DNA of 64,000 bases from DAOTWC01 sp048499435 (GTDB lineage: Bacteria; Chloroflexota; Anaerolineae; Aggregatilineales; Phototrophicaceae). The stretch covers positions 62,001-126,000 of the forward strand of contig JASNZW010000004.1 in assembly GCA_048499435.1 (NCBI GenBank), given 5' to 3'. A program made the translations under genes and the position numbers. The notes under the pieces are model-generated. The model saw nothing but the letters and a program-made list of their open reading frames with translations, did not search any database and was not told the DNA's origin. Positions 8,020 through 16,373 of this stretch are shown in pieces (position 1 is the first letter of the stretch; every line of letters begins with the position of its first letter).

Positions 8020-8706
8020 ATGAGCAAGCGTTATGCCGAAGTGGTCAAACAGGTTGACCGCGACAAGCTGCACCCCCTGAACGACGCCATCGCCCTCAGC
8101 AAGCAGTTGGCGACCGCTAAATTCGACGAAACTATCGAGATGCACATCCGCCTGGGCATTGACCCGCGCCACAGCGACCAGCAGGTGCGCAGCACCGTGC
8201 TGCTGCCCAACGGCCTGGGCAAGACGGTGCGCGTGCTGGTGTTCGCCGAGGGCGAGGACGCGCGCGCGGCTGAGGCCGCCGGCGCGGACATCATCGCTGA
8301 CGACGAGGTGCTGAACCGCATCCAGAAGGAAAGCTGGCTCGACTTCGACGCGGCGCTGGCTGTGCCCAGCATGATGTCGAAGGTGGGCCGCGTGGCCCGC
8401 ATCCTCGGCCCGCGCGGCCTGATGCCCAACCCCAAAGCCGGCACTGTCGTTCAGCCAGACAACCTGGCGCAGGCGGTGCAGGAGCTTAAGGCGGGCCGCG
8501 TCGAGTTTCGCAACGACAAAACCGGCAACCTGCACGTGCCGGTCGGCAAGGCCAGCTTCGCGGCTGACAGCCTGGTCGAGAACGCGCGCGCCATCCTGGA
8601 AGCGGTGCAGCGCGTGCGCCCGTCGGCGGTCAAGGGCCTGTACATCCGGCGCATCACCATCGCGTCCACGATGGGGCCGGGCGTGCGCGTAGACCCCAAC
8701 GCCTGA
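8020..8706 (+). CDS. rplA: 50S ribosomal protein L1
   Basis: A 228-residue, full-length L1. Recognisable segments are KFDETIEMHIRLGIDPRHSD, the L1 signature GPRGLMPNPKAGTV and the C-terminal KGLYIRRITIASTMGPGV. L1 forms the E-site stalk and usually represses its own operon. An intrinsic terminator follows, so rplJ and rplL, which often come next, are not in this transcript or in the window. Confidence 0.97.
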   Translation: MSKRYAEVVKQVDRDKLHPLNDAIALSKQLATAKFDETIEMHIRLGIDPRHSDQQVRSTVLLPNGLGKTVRVLVFAEGEDARAAEAAGADIIADDEVLNRIQKESWLDFDAALAVPSMMSKVGRVARILGPRGLMPNPKAGTVVQPDNLAQAVQELKAGRVEFRNDKTGNLHVPVGKASFAADSLVENARAILEAVQRVRPSAVKGLYIRRITIASTMGPGVRVDPNA

Positions 8707-8720
8707 GAGCCGCCTTTCTG

Positions 8721-8768
8721 CCCCTCACTTCTGGCGCGTTCCGCGCGCCGGGGTGAGGGGTTTTTATT
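8721..8768 (+). terminator. Intrinsic terminator of the secE-nusG-rplKA operon
   Basis: CCCCTCAC (8721-8728) pairs with GTGAGGGG (8753-8760), with an inner GGCGCG/CGCGCC stem, followed at once by TTTTTATT. Confidence 0.85.
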
Positions 8769-8785
8769 ATGCCAGAGGCCGCGCT

Positions 8786-9253
8786 ATGCCGCTGATCGCA
8801 GTCGAGGGCGACCCGCTGCTCACACGCCAGCAAACGCTGGCGTTCGCGCATAACGCGCGCGGGCAGGCGGAAACTGGCGCGCTGGAAATGCGCCTGCACT
8901 ATGAGTTCCCGGCCGCCTTCGCCGCTTACCGCAAGCGCTGCCGCGCGGGCCGCGTGCGCGCCGGCGCGCTGTGGCTGTGGCGCGAGTCGCTGCCGGCGCT
9001 GTGCTTTATCGCCGCCCGCGAGACGCCGGTCGGCGCGGTGCGCGCCCGCTATGTGGAGGCGGCGCTGCTGCTGCTGGCGCGCGATCACCGGCTGGAGGGC
9101 GTGCGCAGCCTGGCGCTGGCCCCGCTGGCCCCGCCGCTGGAATGGGACGCGCTGCGCCCGCTGCTGACAGGCTGGTTGGCTGCCAGCGCGCTGCCGTGCG
9201 TGCTTTATACGCGCTATCTGCCCGGCGTGGACGGCGAGGCCGGGCTGGCCTGA
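8786..9253 (+). CDS. Orphan, degenerate DarG-like macro-domain protein
   Basis: A 155-residue protein. Its frame stays open upstream into the rplA terminator, so the ATG at 8786 is the first reasonable start. The order of motifs follows DarG/ALC1-like macro domains: GDPLL near the start (family GDLL/GNLL), HNARG (second Asn of NTVN), then ETGALEMRLHYEFPAAFAAY (family MGKGIALQFKKxFPxxxxxY), RCRAGRVRAGALW and a late SLALAPLAPPLEW (family IAxPxLGxGxGGLxW). The catalytic Lys of the family motif is replaced by Thr30, and the glycine-rich GxGxGGL loop is replaced by PLAPPLEW. No DarT toxin is adjacent. I infer an ADP-ribose-binding or purely structural relic rather than an active hydrolase. Confidence 0.65.
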   Translation: MPLIAVEGDPLLTRQQTLAFAHNARGQAETGALEMRLHYEFPAAFAAYRKRCRAGRVRAGALWLWRESLPALCFIAARETPVGAVRARYVEAALLLLARDHRLEGVRSLALAPLAPPLEWDALRPLLTGWLAASALPCVLYTRYLPGVDGEAGLA

Positions 9254-9281
9254 GAAAGCCCGCGCTGGCCCGCGGTCGGGT

Positions 9282-9287
9282 TATAAT
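9282..9287 (+). promoter_or_regulatory. -10 box (TATAAT) upstream of the CLC channel gene
   Basis: A perfect TATAAT sits 8 bases before an ATG at 9296 and 34 bases before the CLC start. It implies a transcript beginning at or next to that first ATG. Confidence 0.55.
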
Positions 9288-9295
9288 CGCCCTAT

Positions 9296-9325
9296 ATGTC
9301 CACAATCACCGGCAGCCGCCCATGA
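9296..9325 (+). CDS. Putative leaderless 9-codon upstream reading frame
   Basis: ATG at 9296 opens a nine-residue frame, MSTITGSRP, that stops with TGA at 9323-9325. That stop overlaps the ATG of the CLC gene (9322-9324) as ATGA. The start lies 8 bases after a TATAAT box, the spacing seen for leaderless mRNAs. The CLC start itself has no clear Shine-Dalgarno sequence, so re-initiation from this frame could supply ribosomes. This is inferred from position alone; the peptide need not have a function. Confidence 0.4.
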   Translation: MSTITGSRP

Positions 9326-11370
9326 CTCCTGACCTGTCCCCGCAGCCCCAGCCGCCCCTGCTGCGCCGCTTTACCCGCCCGTTCCAGCCGTCGGAAAACG
9401 CTATGCTGGTGGGGCTGGCGGTCGGTGTTGGCCTGGCCGCCGGGGCCGGTGTCTGGCTGTTCCGCCTCGGCATTGAATTTTTCCACCATCTGTTTCACAT
9501 TGAGGCGCTCGACCCGCTGCTGGGGCGTTTCGCCATCGTGCTGACGCTGGCGCTGGCGGGGCTGGTCGTTGGCTGGGTGATGGAGCGCTTCGTCGGCGAG
9601 GAACGTTATCACAACGCGGCTGGCATTATCGAGGCGGTGGCGCTGGCCGGGGGGCGGCTGCGCTACAGCCAGTTTCCGTTCAAGGCGCTGGCCTCGGCCA
9701 TTTCGTTAGGGGCGGGCGCGGCGGTGGGGCCGGAGGACCCCAGCGTGCAGATCGGGTCCAACATCGGCTCGATGTTCGGCCAGAAGCTGCGCCTGTCAGA
9801 GGAACGGGTGCGGCTGCTGGTGGCGGCGGGCGCGGCCAGCGCCATCGCTGCCGCTTTCGAGGCCCCGATCGCGGGCGTGTTCTTCGCGCTTGAGGTGATC
9901 CTGGGCGAGTTCACCAGCGGCGCGTTTGGCGTGGTGGTGCTGGCCTCGGTGCTGGCCTCGGTGTTTATGCGGGCCATCAGCGGCGTGCTGCCGCTGGAGG
10001 AACCGGCGCTCAACCTGCTCAACTACAGCCTGGGCGGCCTGGGCGAGGTGCCGCTTCATCTGCTGCTGGGGCTGCTGCTCGGCCCGGTGGCCGCGCTGTT
10101 TATCCGCTCGGTTTACGCCCAGCATGACTGGTGGCATCGGCGCATCCGCCTGCCGCACCCGCTGCGGACCGCGCTGGCCGGGGCCGTTGTGGGCGCGGCG
10201 GGCGCGTTTCTGCCGGGCGCGCTGGGGCCGGGCCGCGAGACGATGAACCACGTCCTCAGCCAGCCGGAGGCGTTCACCGCCGGGCTGCTGCTGGCGCTGG
10301 GCTTCGGCAAGCTGATTTTGACCGGGACCAGCATCGCCGGGGGGTTTGTGGGCGGCGTGTTCGCGCCTACGCTCTTTGTCGGCCTGATGCTGGGCGGGGC
10401 TTTTGGGCGCGCCCTGGAGAGCCTGCGCCTGCCCGCTGTCAGCGACCCGCAGGCTTACGCGATCGTGGGCATGGCGGCGATGATGGCGGGCGTGGTGCGC
10501 GCGCCCATCACGGCGATTCTGCTGGTGTTCGAGCTGACCAACGACTACCGCCTGATCCTGCCGATCATGCTGGCGGCGGTGGCGTGCGTGTTTGTGGCGG
10601 AGCGCTTCGCCCGGCGCGGCATCTACGCGCTGGGGCTGGCGCGCAAGGGCGTTTACCTCAGCCAGGGGCGCGACGTGGACGTGATGCAGGGCGTCACGGT
10701 GGGGGAGGCGATGGTCGCGCCCGCGCCCACCATCAATGAGGACGCCTCGCTGCTGCTGCTGCGCGATATGCTGCGCCAGCACCACACCCGCGCCCTGTGC
10801 GTGGTGGACGACGAGCGGCGGCTGGCCGGCATCGTCACCCTGGCCGACCTGCAGCGCGTCTACGAGCAGCGCCCGGCTGAGGCCGGCGCGCTCACGGTGG
10901 CGGATATCTGCACCCGCGCGGTGCTCACGGCCAACCCCGACGATGTGCTGTGGGCCGCCATCCGCAGCATGGGCGCGCGCGATATTGGCCGCCTGCCGGT
11001 GGTGCGCGCCGGCACGCGCGAGCTGCTGGGGATGCTCAGCCGCAGCGATATCGTGCAGGCTTACAACACCGCGATCGCCCGCAAGCTCCAGGACCAGCAC
11101 CGCGCTGAGCAGATCCGCCTGAACGCCCTCACCGGCGCGCACGTGTTCGAGCTGCGCGTGCTGCCCACCTGCCCGGTGGCCGGGCAGGTGATTCGCGAGG
11201 TGCGCTGGCCCGCCGAGAGCGTGATCGCGTCGGTGCAGCGCGGCGGCAAGCTGATCGTCCCGCACGGCCTGACCGACCTCCAGCCGGGCGATCTGGTCAC
11301 GGTGGTGGCCGCGCCGGAGTGCGAACACGAGCTGGCGCGGCTGTTCGGCCAGCGGCCGCTGGCGGTTTAG
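9322..11370 (+). CDS. CLC-family chloride channel/antiporter with CBS pair and TrkA_C domain
   Basis: A 682-residue membrane protein. The CLC core (about 25-440) is followed by two CBS domains (about 465-580) and a RCK/TrkA_C-like domain (about 600-680, ending GDLVTVVAAPECEHELARLF). The gating glutamate is kept (E138 in GPEDP; family GREGP), as are GGVFAP (family GxFxP) and a late NDYRLILP tyrosine. The first filter motif, normally GSGIP, reads AAGII (99-103), so the anion-coordinating serine is missing. A longer frame extends upstream to 8971, but it overlaps the macro gene and the promoter; the ATG at 9322 matches the family N-terminus. CBS and TrkA_C domains suggest nucleotide control. Confidence 0.9.
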   Translation: MTPDLSPQPQPPLLRRFTRPFQPSENAMLVGLAVGVGLAAGAGVWLFRLGIEFFHHLFHIEALDPLLGRFAIVLTLALAGLVVGWVMERFVGEERYHNAAGIIEAVALAGGRLRYSQFPFKALASAISLGAGAAVGPEDPSVQIGSNIGSMFGQKLRLSEERVRLLVAAGAASAIAAAFEAPIAGVFFALEVILGEFTSGAFGVVVLASVLASVFMRAISGVLPLEEPALNLLNYSLGGLGEVPLHLLLGLLLGPVAALFIRSVYAQHDWWHRRIRLPHPLRTALAGAVVGAAGAFLPGALGPGRETMNHVLSQPEAFTAGLLLALGFGKLILTGTSIAGGFVGGVFAPTLFVGLMLGGAFGRALESLRLPAVSDPQAYAIVGMAAMMAGVVRAPITAILLVFELTNDYRLILPIMLAAVACVFVAERFARRGIYALGLARKGVYLSQGRDVDVMQGVTVGEAMVAPAPTINEDASLLLLRDMLRQHHTRALCVVDDERRLAGIVTLADLQRVYEQRPAEAGALTVADICTRAVLTANPDDVLWAAIRSMGARDIGRLPVVRAGTRELLGMLSRSDIVQAYNTAIARKLQDQHRAEQIRLNALTGAHVFELRVLPTCPVAGQVIREVRWPAESVIASVQRGGKLIVPHGLTDLQPGDLVTVVAAPECEHELARLFGQRPLAV

Positions 11371-11409
11371 CGCCGCACTCTCCACCTGTCTCTGCGCGCG
11401 GCGGGCGTG

Positions 11410-11415
11410 TATAAT
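11410..11415 (+). promoter_or_regulatory. -10 box (TATAAT) of the nucleotide-sugar dehydrogenase gene
   Basis: TATAAT lies 39 bases before the ATG at 11455, followed by CGCGCC as at several other promoters here. It sits inside the longer GTG-started frame, which rules that start out. Confidence 0.5.
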
Positions 11416-11454
11416 CGCGCCCTGTGTTTACTGGCGCAGCCTGGTGAGTGTGTT

Positions 11455-12768
11455 ATGTCCGTCAAACAGCAGCTTCTGGACCGCCTCAATAACCGTACAG
11501 CGCTCATCGCCGTTGTCGGCCTGGGCTATGTGGGCCTGCCGCTGGCCGTTGAGCTGGCTGAAGCCGGGTTCGACATCATCGGCCTGGACGTGGACGCGGC
11601 CAAAGTAGCGCAGCTCAACCGGGGCATCAGCTATATTCCGGACATCCCCACTGAGCGTATCGCGCCGCTGGCCGCCGCCGGCAAACTGCGCGCCACGACC
11701 GATTACGCCGATCTGCGCCCGGCGGACGCCATCTCAATCTGCGTGCCGACGCCGCTGCGTAAAACCAAAGACCCGGATATGTCCTACATTATTCAGTCGG
11801 TGGACGCCATCGCTGAGATCAGCCACAGCGGGCTGCTGGTCGTGCTGGAAAGCACGACCTATCCCGGCACAACTGAGGAAATTATCGTCCCCCGGCTGGT
11901 CAACAACGGCTTTGTCGTGGGCGAGAACGTGTTCGTGGCCTTCTCGCCAGAGCGCATTGACCCCGGCAACACGACCTTCGGCGTGCGCAACACGCCGAAA
12001 GTTGTCGGCGGCGTCACGCCGGCCTGCACCGAGGTGGTGGCCGCGCTCTACGCCACGGCTGTGGACGAGGTCGTGCCGGTGTCCTCGCCGATGGTGGCTG
12101 AAATGGTCAAGCTGCTGGAGAACACCTTCCGCGCCGTTAACATCGGCCTGGTCAACGAAATGGCGCTGATGTGCGACCGGCTGGGCATTGACGTGTGGGA
12201 GGTGATCAAAGCCGCCTCAACCAAGCCCTACGGCTTCATGCCGTTCTATCCGGGGCCGGGCCTCGGCGGCCACTGCATCCCGGTGGACCCGCACTACCTG
12301 AGCTGGAAGCTGAAGGCGCTGAACTACAACGCGCGCTTTATCGAGCTGGCGAGCGAGATCAACACTTCGATGCCGCTGTACGTGCTGGACAAGGTGATGG
12401 ACGCGCTCAACGACGAGGGCAAGGCGGTGCGCGGCTCGCGCGTGGTGGTGCTGGGCGTGGCGTTCAAGCGCAACGTGGACGACGTGCGCGAAAGCCCGGC
12501 GATCGACGTGATCACCCTGCTGCTGGAGCGCGGCGCGGACGTCGTTTACCATGACCCCTATGTGCCGCGCCTGCAGCTCCACACCAGCGCCCAGCTCGAC
12601 GGCGTGCCCTACAGCGACGCGCTGCTGCGCGCCGCCGACTGCGTTGTGATCATCACTGACCACGACCGTTTCAACTGGCAGCATGTCGTTGACCACAGCC
12701 GGCTGATCGTGGACACGCGCAACGCCACCAGCGGCGTGCGCGGCGCGGCGCGCGTGATAGCGCTGTAA
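11455..12768 (+). CDS. Nucleotide-sugar dehydrogenase (UDP-glucose / UDP-ManNAc dehydrogenase family)
   Basis: This 437-residue NAD-dependent enzyme oxidises C6 of a UDP-sugar to a uronate for surface polysaccharide synthesis. It has an N-terminal Rossmann fold (VVGLGYVGLPLAVELAEAGF), STTYPGTTEE, and the catalytic cysteine in GGHCIPVDPHYLSW. The C-terminal UDP-binding domain has GVAFKRNVDDVRESPAIDV. The HCIPVDP form and overall length fit the WecC/TviB branch (UDP-HexNAc) better than Ugd, but the substrate cannot be settled from motifs. GGTGAG precedes the ATG. It appears to be a single-gene unit with its own promoter. Confidence 0.92.
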   Translation: MSVKQQLLDRLNNRTALIAVVGLGYVGLPLAVELAEAGFDIIGLDVDAAKVAQLNRGISYIPDIPTERIAPLAAAGKLRATTDYADLRPADAISICVPTPLRKTKDPDMSYIIQSVDAIAEISHSGLLVVLESTTYPGTTEEIIVPRLVNNGFVVGENVFVAFSPERIDPGNTTFGVRNTPKVVGGVTPACTEVVAALYATAVDEVVPVSSPMVAEMVKLLENTFRAVNIGLVNEMALMCDRLGIDVWEVIKAASTKPYGFMPFYPGPGLGGHCIPVDPHYLSWKLKALNYNARFIELASEINTSMPLYVLDKVMDALNDEGKAVRGSRVVVLGVAFKRNVDDVRESPAIDVITLLLERGADVVYHDPYVPRLQLHTSAQLDGVPYSDALLRAADCVVIITDHDRFNWQHVVDHSRLIVDTRNATSGVRGAARVIAL

Positions 12769-12792
12769 AGGCGCGCGCCGTCGCTTCTTAAG

Positions 12793-12821
12793 TTGTGGCC
12801 CGCCAGGGTTGCGATTATACT
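12793..12821 (+). promoter_or_regulatory. Promoter of the winged-helix / acyltransferase gene pair
   Basis: TTGTGG (12793-12798), a 17-base spacer and TATACT (12816-12821), with the start codon about 53 bases downstream. Confidence 0.5.
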
Positions 12822-12874
12822 CTGATCAAACCCTTTTCTGGCGCTGGACAGCCTGTAGACCAGGGGCTTACCTT

Positions 12875-13561
12875 ATGGACCTGCCTTATTACCTTAGGAC
12901 CCTGCCGCCGGAGGCGCTGGACGCGCTGCGCTTCTTCGCCGCCTGCGACGGCGGCGTGGCGACGGTTGATGATCTGTGCGTTGCGCTTGAACTCAGCGAC
13001 CGGGGCTTTGGCAAGCTCATCCGCCGGCTGGTGACTAAAGGCTATGTCGCGATGGACAGCAGCCAGGTCTACCGCCTGACGATGAGCGGGCAGGAAGCCG
13101 CTGAGGAACTGGCGGTTTACGACGCTGAGGCCCCCGCCGGCGGCAAAACGCTCGACCGCGCTGGCGGCGGCGCGCTGGCGCGGCGGCTGGTGCTGGCGGC
13201 CCCGCGCAGCCTGGCCCCCGGCCAGCCGGTGCAGGTCTACCTGGGCTTCAACCGCGACCTGTCGTTCCTGACGCCCGTGGACCTGCTGGCGCGCCTGTCG
13301 GTCGTTAACGGCGCGCCGGCGCGCCCGCAGGAGGCGCAGTTTCACCTGGGCGACGCGCCCGCGCACCGCGTCTTTACCGTGACGCCTGGCGCGCCCCCGC
13401 AGATGCGCCTGCGCGTGGAGGTGTTCCAGGTAGGGGCGGATATTGACGATTTCGCCGTGTGCGGCGGCATGTATGTTGATCTGGACGTGCGCGCTGACGG
13501 CCTGGCTGACGCCCGGCTGGCCGCTTACGGGGTGGACCTTTCTATCAGGCGCCAGGACTGA
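12875..13561 (+). CDS. Winged-helix protein with C-terminal beta-rich domain, function unknown
   Basis: A 228-residue protein. Residues 1-70 look like a winged-helix module: GVATVDDLCVALELSDRGFGKLIRRLVTKGY can be read as the helix-turn-helix and YVAMDSSQVYRLTMSGQEAAEEL as the wing and trailing helix. The rest (about 95-228) is predicted beta-rich and ends LAAYGVDLSIRR; I do not recognise it. The upstream frame to 12809 contains the promoter, so the ATG at 12875 is chosen. It lies 7 bases before the acyltransferase gene, so the two are co-transcribed. A regulator or membrane-lipid sensor is possible, but nothing in the sequence proves it. Confidence 0.7.
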   Translation: MDLPYYLRTLPPEALDALRFFAACDGGVATVDDLCVALELSDRGFGKLIRRLVTKGYVAMDSSQVYRLTMSGQEAAEELAVYDAEAPAGGKTLDRAGGGALARRLVLAAPRSLAPGQPVQVYLGFNRDLSFLTPVDLLARLSVVNGAPARPQEAQFHLGDAPAHRVFTVTPGAPPQMRLRVEVFQVGADIDDFAVCGGMYVDLDVRADGLADARLAAYGVDLSIRRQD

Positions 13562-13568
13562 AGCAACC

Positions 13569-14690
13569 ATGACCGACAGAGTGCGTATTAAATACCCGCG
13601 CAGGGTGCTGCTGCGCGCCCTGCTGCGCCTGATCGGGCGGGTGCTGGTCACGCTGCTCACGCGCACCACCGTTACCGGGCGCGAGAACTTCCCCAAAGGC
13701 GGCCCGCTGATCGTCGTGGGCAACCACGTCGCCATCGTCGAGGTGATGCTGATGGTGCTGTACACGCCCTGGCAGATCGAGATTATCGGCACTGGCGACA
13801 TCCCCATAGACCCGCGCTTCGGCTGGATCGGCAGGCTGTGGGGCTTCCTGCCGGTGCGGCGCGGCAGCGTTGACCGCGAGGAAATGCGCGCGCCGATCGA
13901 CGTGCTTAAACAGGACGGCATCGTCGGCATTTTCCCGGAGGGCGGCATCTGGGAGAACTCGCTGCGCCGGGCGCGCACCGGCGTGGCCTGGCTCAGCTAT
14001 CACGCCGAGGCCCCAGTGCTGCCGATCGGCTTCGGCGGGATGCGCGGCGCGCTGCAGGCGGTCCTTCAGCTTAAGCGCCCGCGCCTGACGATGAACGTCG
14101 GCCAGGTGCTGCCGCCGGTGGACGTGAGCGTTGAGGGGCTGTCGCGCAAGGAAGCGCTGGAACAGGGCGCTAACGCCATTATGGCGCGCGTCAGCGAGCT
14201 GATTCCGGCGGAGGAAAAGCGCAGTTGGAAAGCGGTCGAAGACGAACGCTTCGACTTTAAAATGCTGCTCCAGCGCCCCAGCGCCAGCACCAGCGGCGCG
14301 GTTGAAGAAAGCGAGATCACGGTGCGAGAGGCGGCGGCGCTGGGCAAATTTTTCCACCGCCCGGTGATCCTGGACGTGATGGCGCGCAACATGCGCCTGC
14401 CGGTGCGCCCGCTGCAGCAGATCGGCATCGAGCACGACGCGCAGCGCATCGTTGAGGCGCTGGATGTGGCGATCAAATTTCTGGACGACAACCCCCAGTT
14501 TCTCAACTACCGCTTTGGCTATGAGGAAGCGGCGCAGATGCGCGCCGGCGTGGATGAGCTGCGCGCGCTGGTGAGCGAAGCCGCCCGCAGCGGCGACTGG
14601 GTGACGCTCAAGCCGATGCGCCGCTACCGCCGCGCTGACAGCGACAAAGAGATTGTCGAAGTCGTGCCGGGCATCATGCACGAGATGTAG
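13569..14690 (+). CDS. PlsC-like 1-acyl-glycerol-3-phosphate acyltransferase with extra C-terminal domain
   Basis: A 373-residue protein. The first 240 residues match the LPLAT/PlsC family: NHVAIVEV (motif I), then PVRRGSVDREE and IFPEGGIWE (motif III). Motif I is HX4E instead of the canonical HX4D, a conservative change at the charge-relay residue. Residues 240-373 are an additional helical domain not found in minimal PlsC; it contains a long helix pair ending RRYRRADSDKEIVEVVPG. The enzyme would acylate lysophosphatidate or a related lipid at the membrane. The start at 13569 follows the winged-helix gene stop by 7 bases. Its end overlaps the convergent SulP gene by 17 bases. Confidence 0.85.
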   Translation: MTDRVRIKYPRRVLLRALLRLIGRVLVTLLTRTTVTGRENFPKGGPLIVVGNHVAIVEVMLMVLYTPWQIEIIGTGDIPIDPRFGWIGRLWGFLPVRRGSVDREEMRAPIDVLKQDGIVGIFPEGGIWENSLRRARTGVAWLSYHAEAPVLPIGFGGMRGALQAVLQLKRPRLTMNVGQVLPPVDVSVEGLSRKEALEQGANAIMARVSELIPAEEKRSWKAVEDERFDFKMLLQRPSASTSGAVEESEITVREAAALGKFFHRPVILDVMARNMRLPVRPLQQIGIEHDAQRIVEALDVAIKFLDDNPQFLNYRFGYEEAAQMRAGVDELRALVSEAARSGDWVTLKPMRRYRRADSDKEIVEVVPGIMHEM

Positions 14691-16335
14691 CCGTAAGGCG
14701 GCGCGCCGCCGCCAGCGCCGCCTCGGTCGCCTCGAAATAGGTGTCGGTGGCGCTGAAGATGTGGTCCGTCCCCAGGTAAGCGGCGCTGCCCGTGCGCGTC
14801 AGCTCGTCGTAAAGGCTGGCGCTGACACCCGCCAGCAACAGGTCGCCGCCGCGCGCGCGCAGCGCGCCAGCGTAGCGCATCATAAAATCTATGCCGGTGC
14901 TGCCCAGGCGCGCCTGCCCGCGCAGGCGCAGGATAACGACCGTCCCGCTGGCTGTGTCCGGCGGCGGCAGCGCGTCCTCCAGGCGGCGCACCGCCGCGAA
15001 ATACAGGCTGCCGGTAACGGAGAAGATCACCGGCGCGGCCGGCGGCAGGGCGGCGGGCGGCGGCGCTTCGCGGAAGCGGCGGTCCGCCAGCGGGATAAGC
15101 TGCGTTACGTGCACCTCATTGGACGACGTGTAGGCGTAGAGCGCCAGCGACAGCGCCACGCCCACGTAAACGCTTTGCTCCAGCGGCAGCAGCAGCGCCG
15201 ACACGAACGTGGCGACCATGGCCGCGCGCCCGGCCCAGTGGACGCGCCACACGAGCAGGATCGCCTGACGGTTGATCAGGCTGAAGGCCGCCACCACCAG
15301 ATGCCCGGCCAGCCCGGCCAGCGTAATGACTTCGATAACGGACCCCAGCAGCAGCAGGATCGCCAGCGTGAACGCGCCCGCCAGCAGATTCGCCAGGCGC
15401 GTTTTCGCCCCGGCGCTGACGTTCACGGCGGTGCGCGACAGCGACCCGGCGGACGGCAGCGCCTGAAACAGCGACCCGGCCAGGTTGCCCAGGCCCTGGG
15501 CGACAAAGTCGCGGTTAGTGTCGGGCGCGCTGCCGTCCGGCTCGCGCACGGCCCGCGTGAGCGCGGCGCTTTGCACCAGCCCCAGCAGCGCCAGCGCCAG
15601 CGCCGCCGGCAGCAGGCCCGGCGCATGGCTTAAATCTGGCAGGGCGGGCGCGGGCAGGCTGCCGGGGATAGGGGCGATATCGCGCACTGTCGCCACGTCG
15701 CCCCAGCCTGCCGCCAGCACAAAGGCGGACGTAACGGCCAGCGCCACCAGCGTGGCGACGCTTTTGAAGCGCGTGCGGTGCAGCCCGGCGATGATGACGG
15801 TGGCCGTCACACCGATGGCCAGCGTGTGCGGCTGGCTTTGCGGCAGGTGTGCCAGCCAGTCCCACAGGCGCGGCAGCGGCCCGGCGGCCTGCGGCTCGTA
15901 GCCGTTCAGGTGCGCGAGCTGCCCCAGGATGATCAGCAAACCCGCCCCGCTGATGAAGCCGACCATGACGGCGTTTGACACAAAGCGCGTCAGCGCGCCC
16001 AGGCGCAGCAGCCCAGCGGCGAGCTGGCACGCGCCCACCAGCAGCGTCAGCGTGAACAACCTTTCGATAGGCTGGCCGCCGTCGCCCAGGGCGCTGAACA
16101 CCAGCAGCGCCAGCGCGTTAGTGGGCGCGATGGTCATATAGCGCGAGCCGCTGGCGAGCGCGCCGACGATCACGGTGACGACCGCGCCGTACAGCCCATA
16201 GACCGGGGCTACGCCGGCGACCAGCGCGAAACCCATCGCCTGTGGCGCGCCGGCCACCGCCCCCACCAGCCCGGCGGCGGCGTCCTGCGGCAGAAACCGG
16301 AGATATTCGCGCAGGGCCGCGCGGCTGATGCGCAT
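14674..16335 (-). CDS. SulP-family anion transporter with STAS domain
   Basis: This 553-residue protein is an SLC26/SulP permease, a Na+ or H+ coupled sulfate, bicarbonate or other anion carrier. The transmembrane domain starts LPQDAAAGLVGAVAGAPQAMGF (SulP N-terminal signature with QAMGFA) and contains GSLSRTAVNVSAGAKTRLANL, the conserved gate region. A cytoplasmic STAS domain occupies about 435-540. The ATG at 16335 has AAGG 8 bases upstream, and a TATAAT box lies at 16374-16379 on the minus strand. No carbonic anhydrase or sulfate gene adjoins it, so the substrate is open. Confidence 0.9.
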   Translation of the reverse strand: MRISRAALREYLRFLPQDAAAGLVGAVAGAPQAMGFALVAGVAPVYGLYGAVVTVIVGALASGSRYMTIAPTNALALLVFSALGDGGQPIERLFTLTLLVGACQLAAGLLRLGALTRFVSNAVMVGFISGAGLLIILGQLAHLNGYEPQAAGPLPRLWDWLAHLPQSQPHTLAIGVTATVIIAGLHRTRFKSVATLVALAVTSAFVLAAGWGDVATVRDIAPIPGSLPAPALPDLSHAPGLLPAALALALLGLVQSAALTRAVREPDGSAPDTNRDFVAQGLGNLAGSLFQALPSAGSLSRTAVNVSAGAKTRLANLLAGAFTLAILLLLGSVIEVITLAGLAGHLVVAAFSLINRQAILLVWRVHWAGRAAMVATFVSALLLPLEQSVYVGVALSLALYAYTSSNEVHVTQLIPLADRRFREAPPPAALPPAAPVIFSVTGSLYFAAVRRLEDALPPPDTASGTVVILRLRGQARLGSTGIDFMMRYAGALRARGGDLLLAGVSASLYDELTRTGSAAYLGTDHIFSATDTYFEATEAALAAARRLTATSRA

Positions 16336-16373
16336 GGGGCAGCCTTTCGATGGAGGACAAATTCTGCTGGCGC

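Noticed and set aside
8971..9321. Extension of the CLC gene upstream to 8971
   Set aside because: It overlaps the macro-domain gene in another frame and passes through the TATAAT box; the family N-terminus fits the ATG at 9322.
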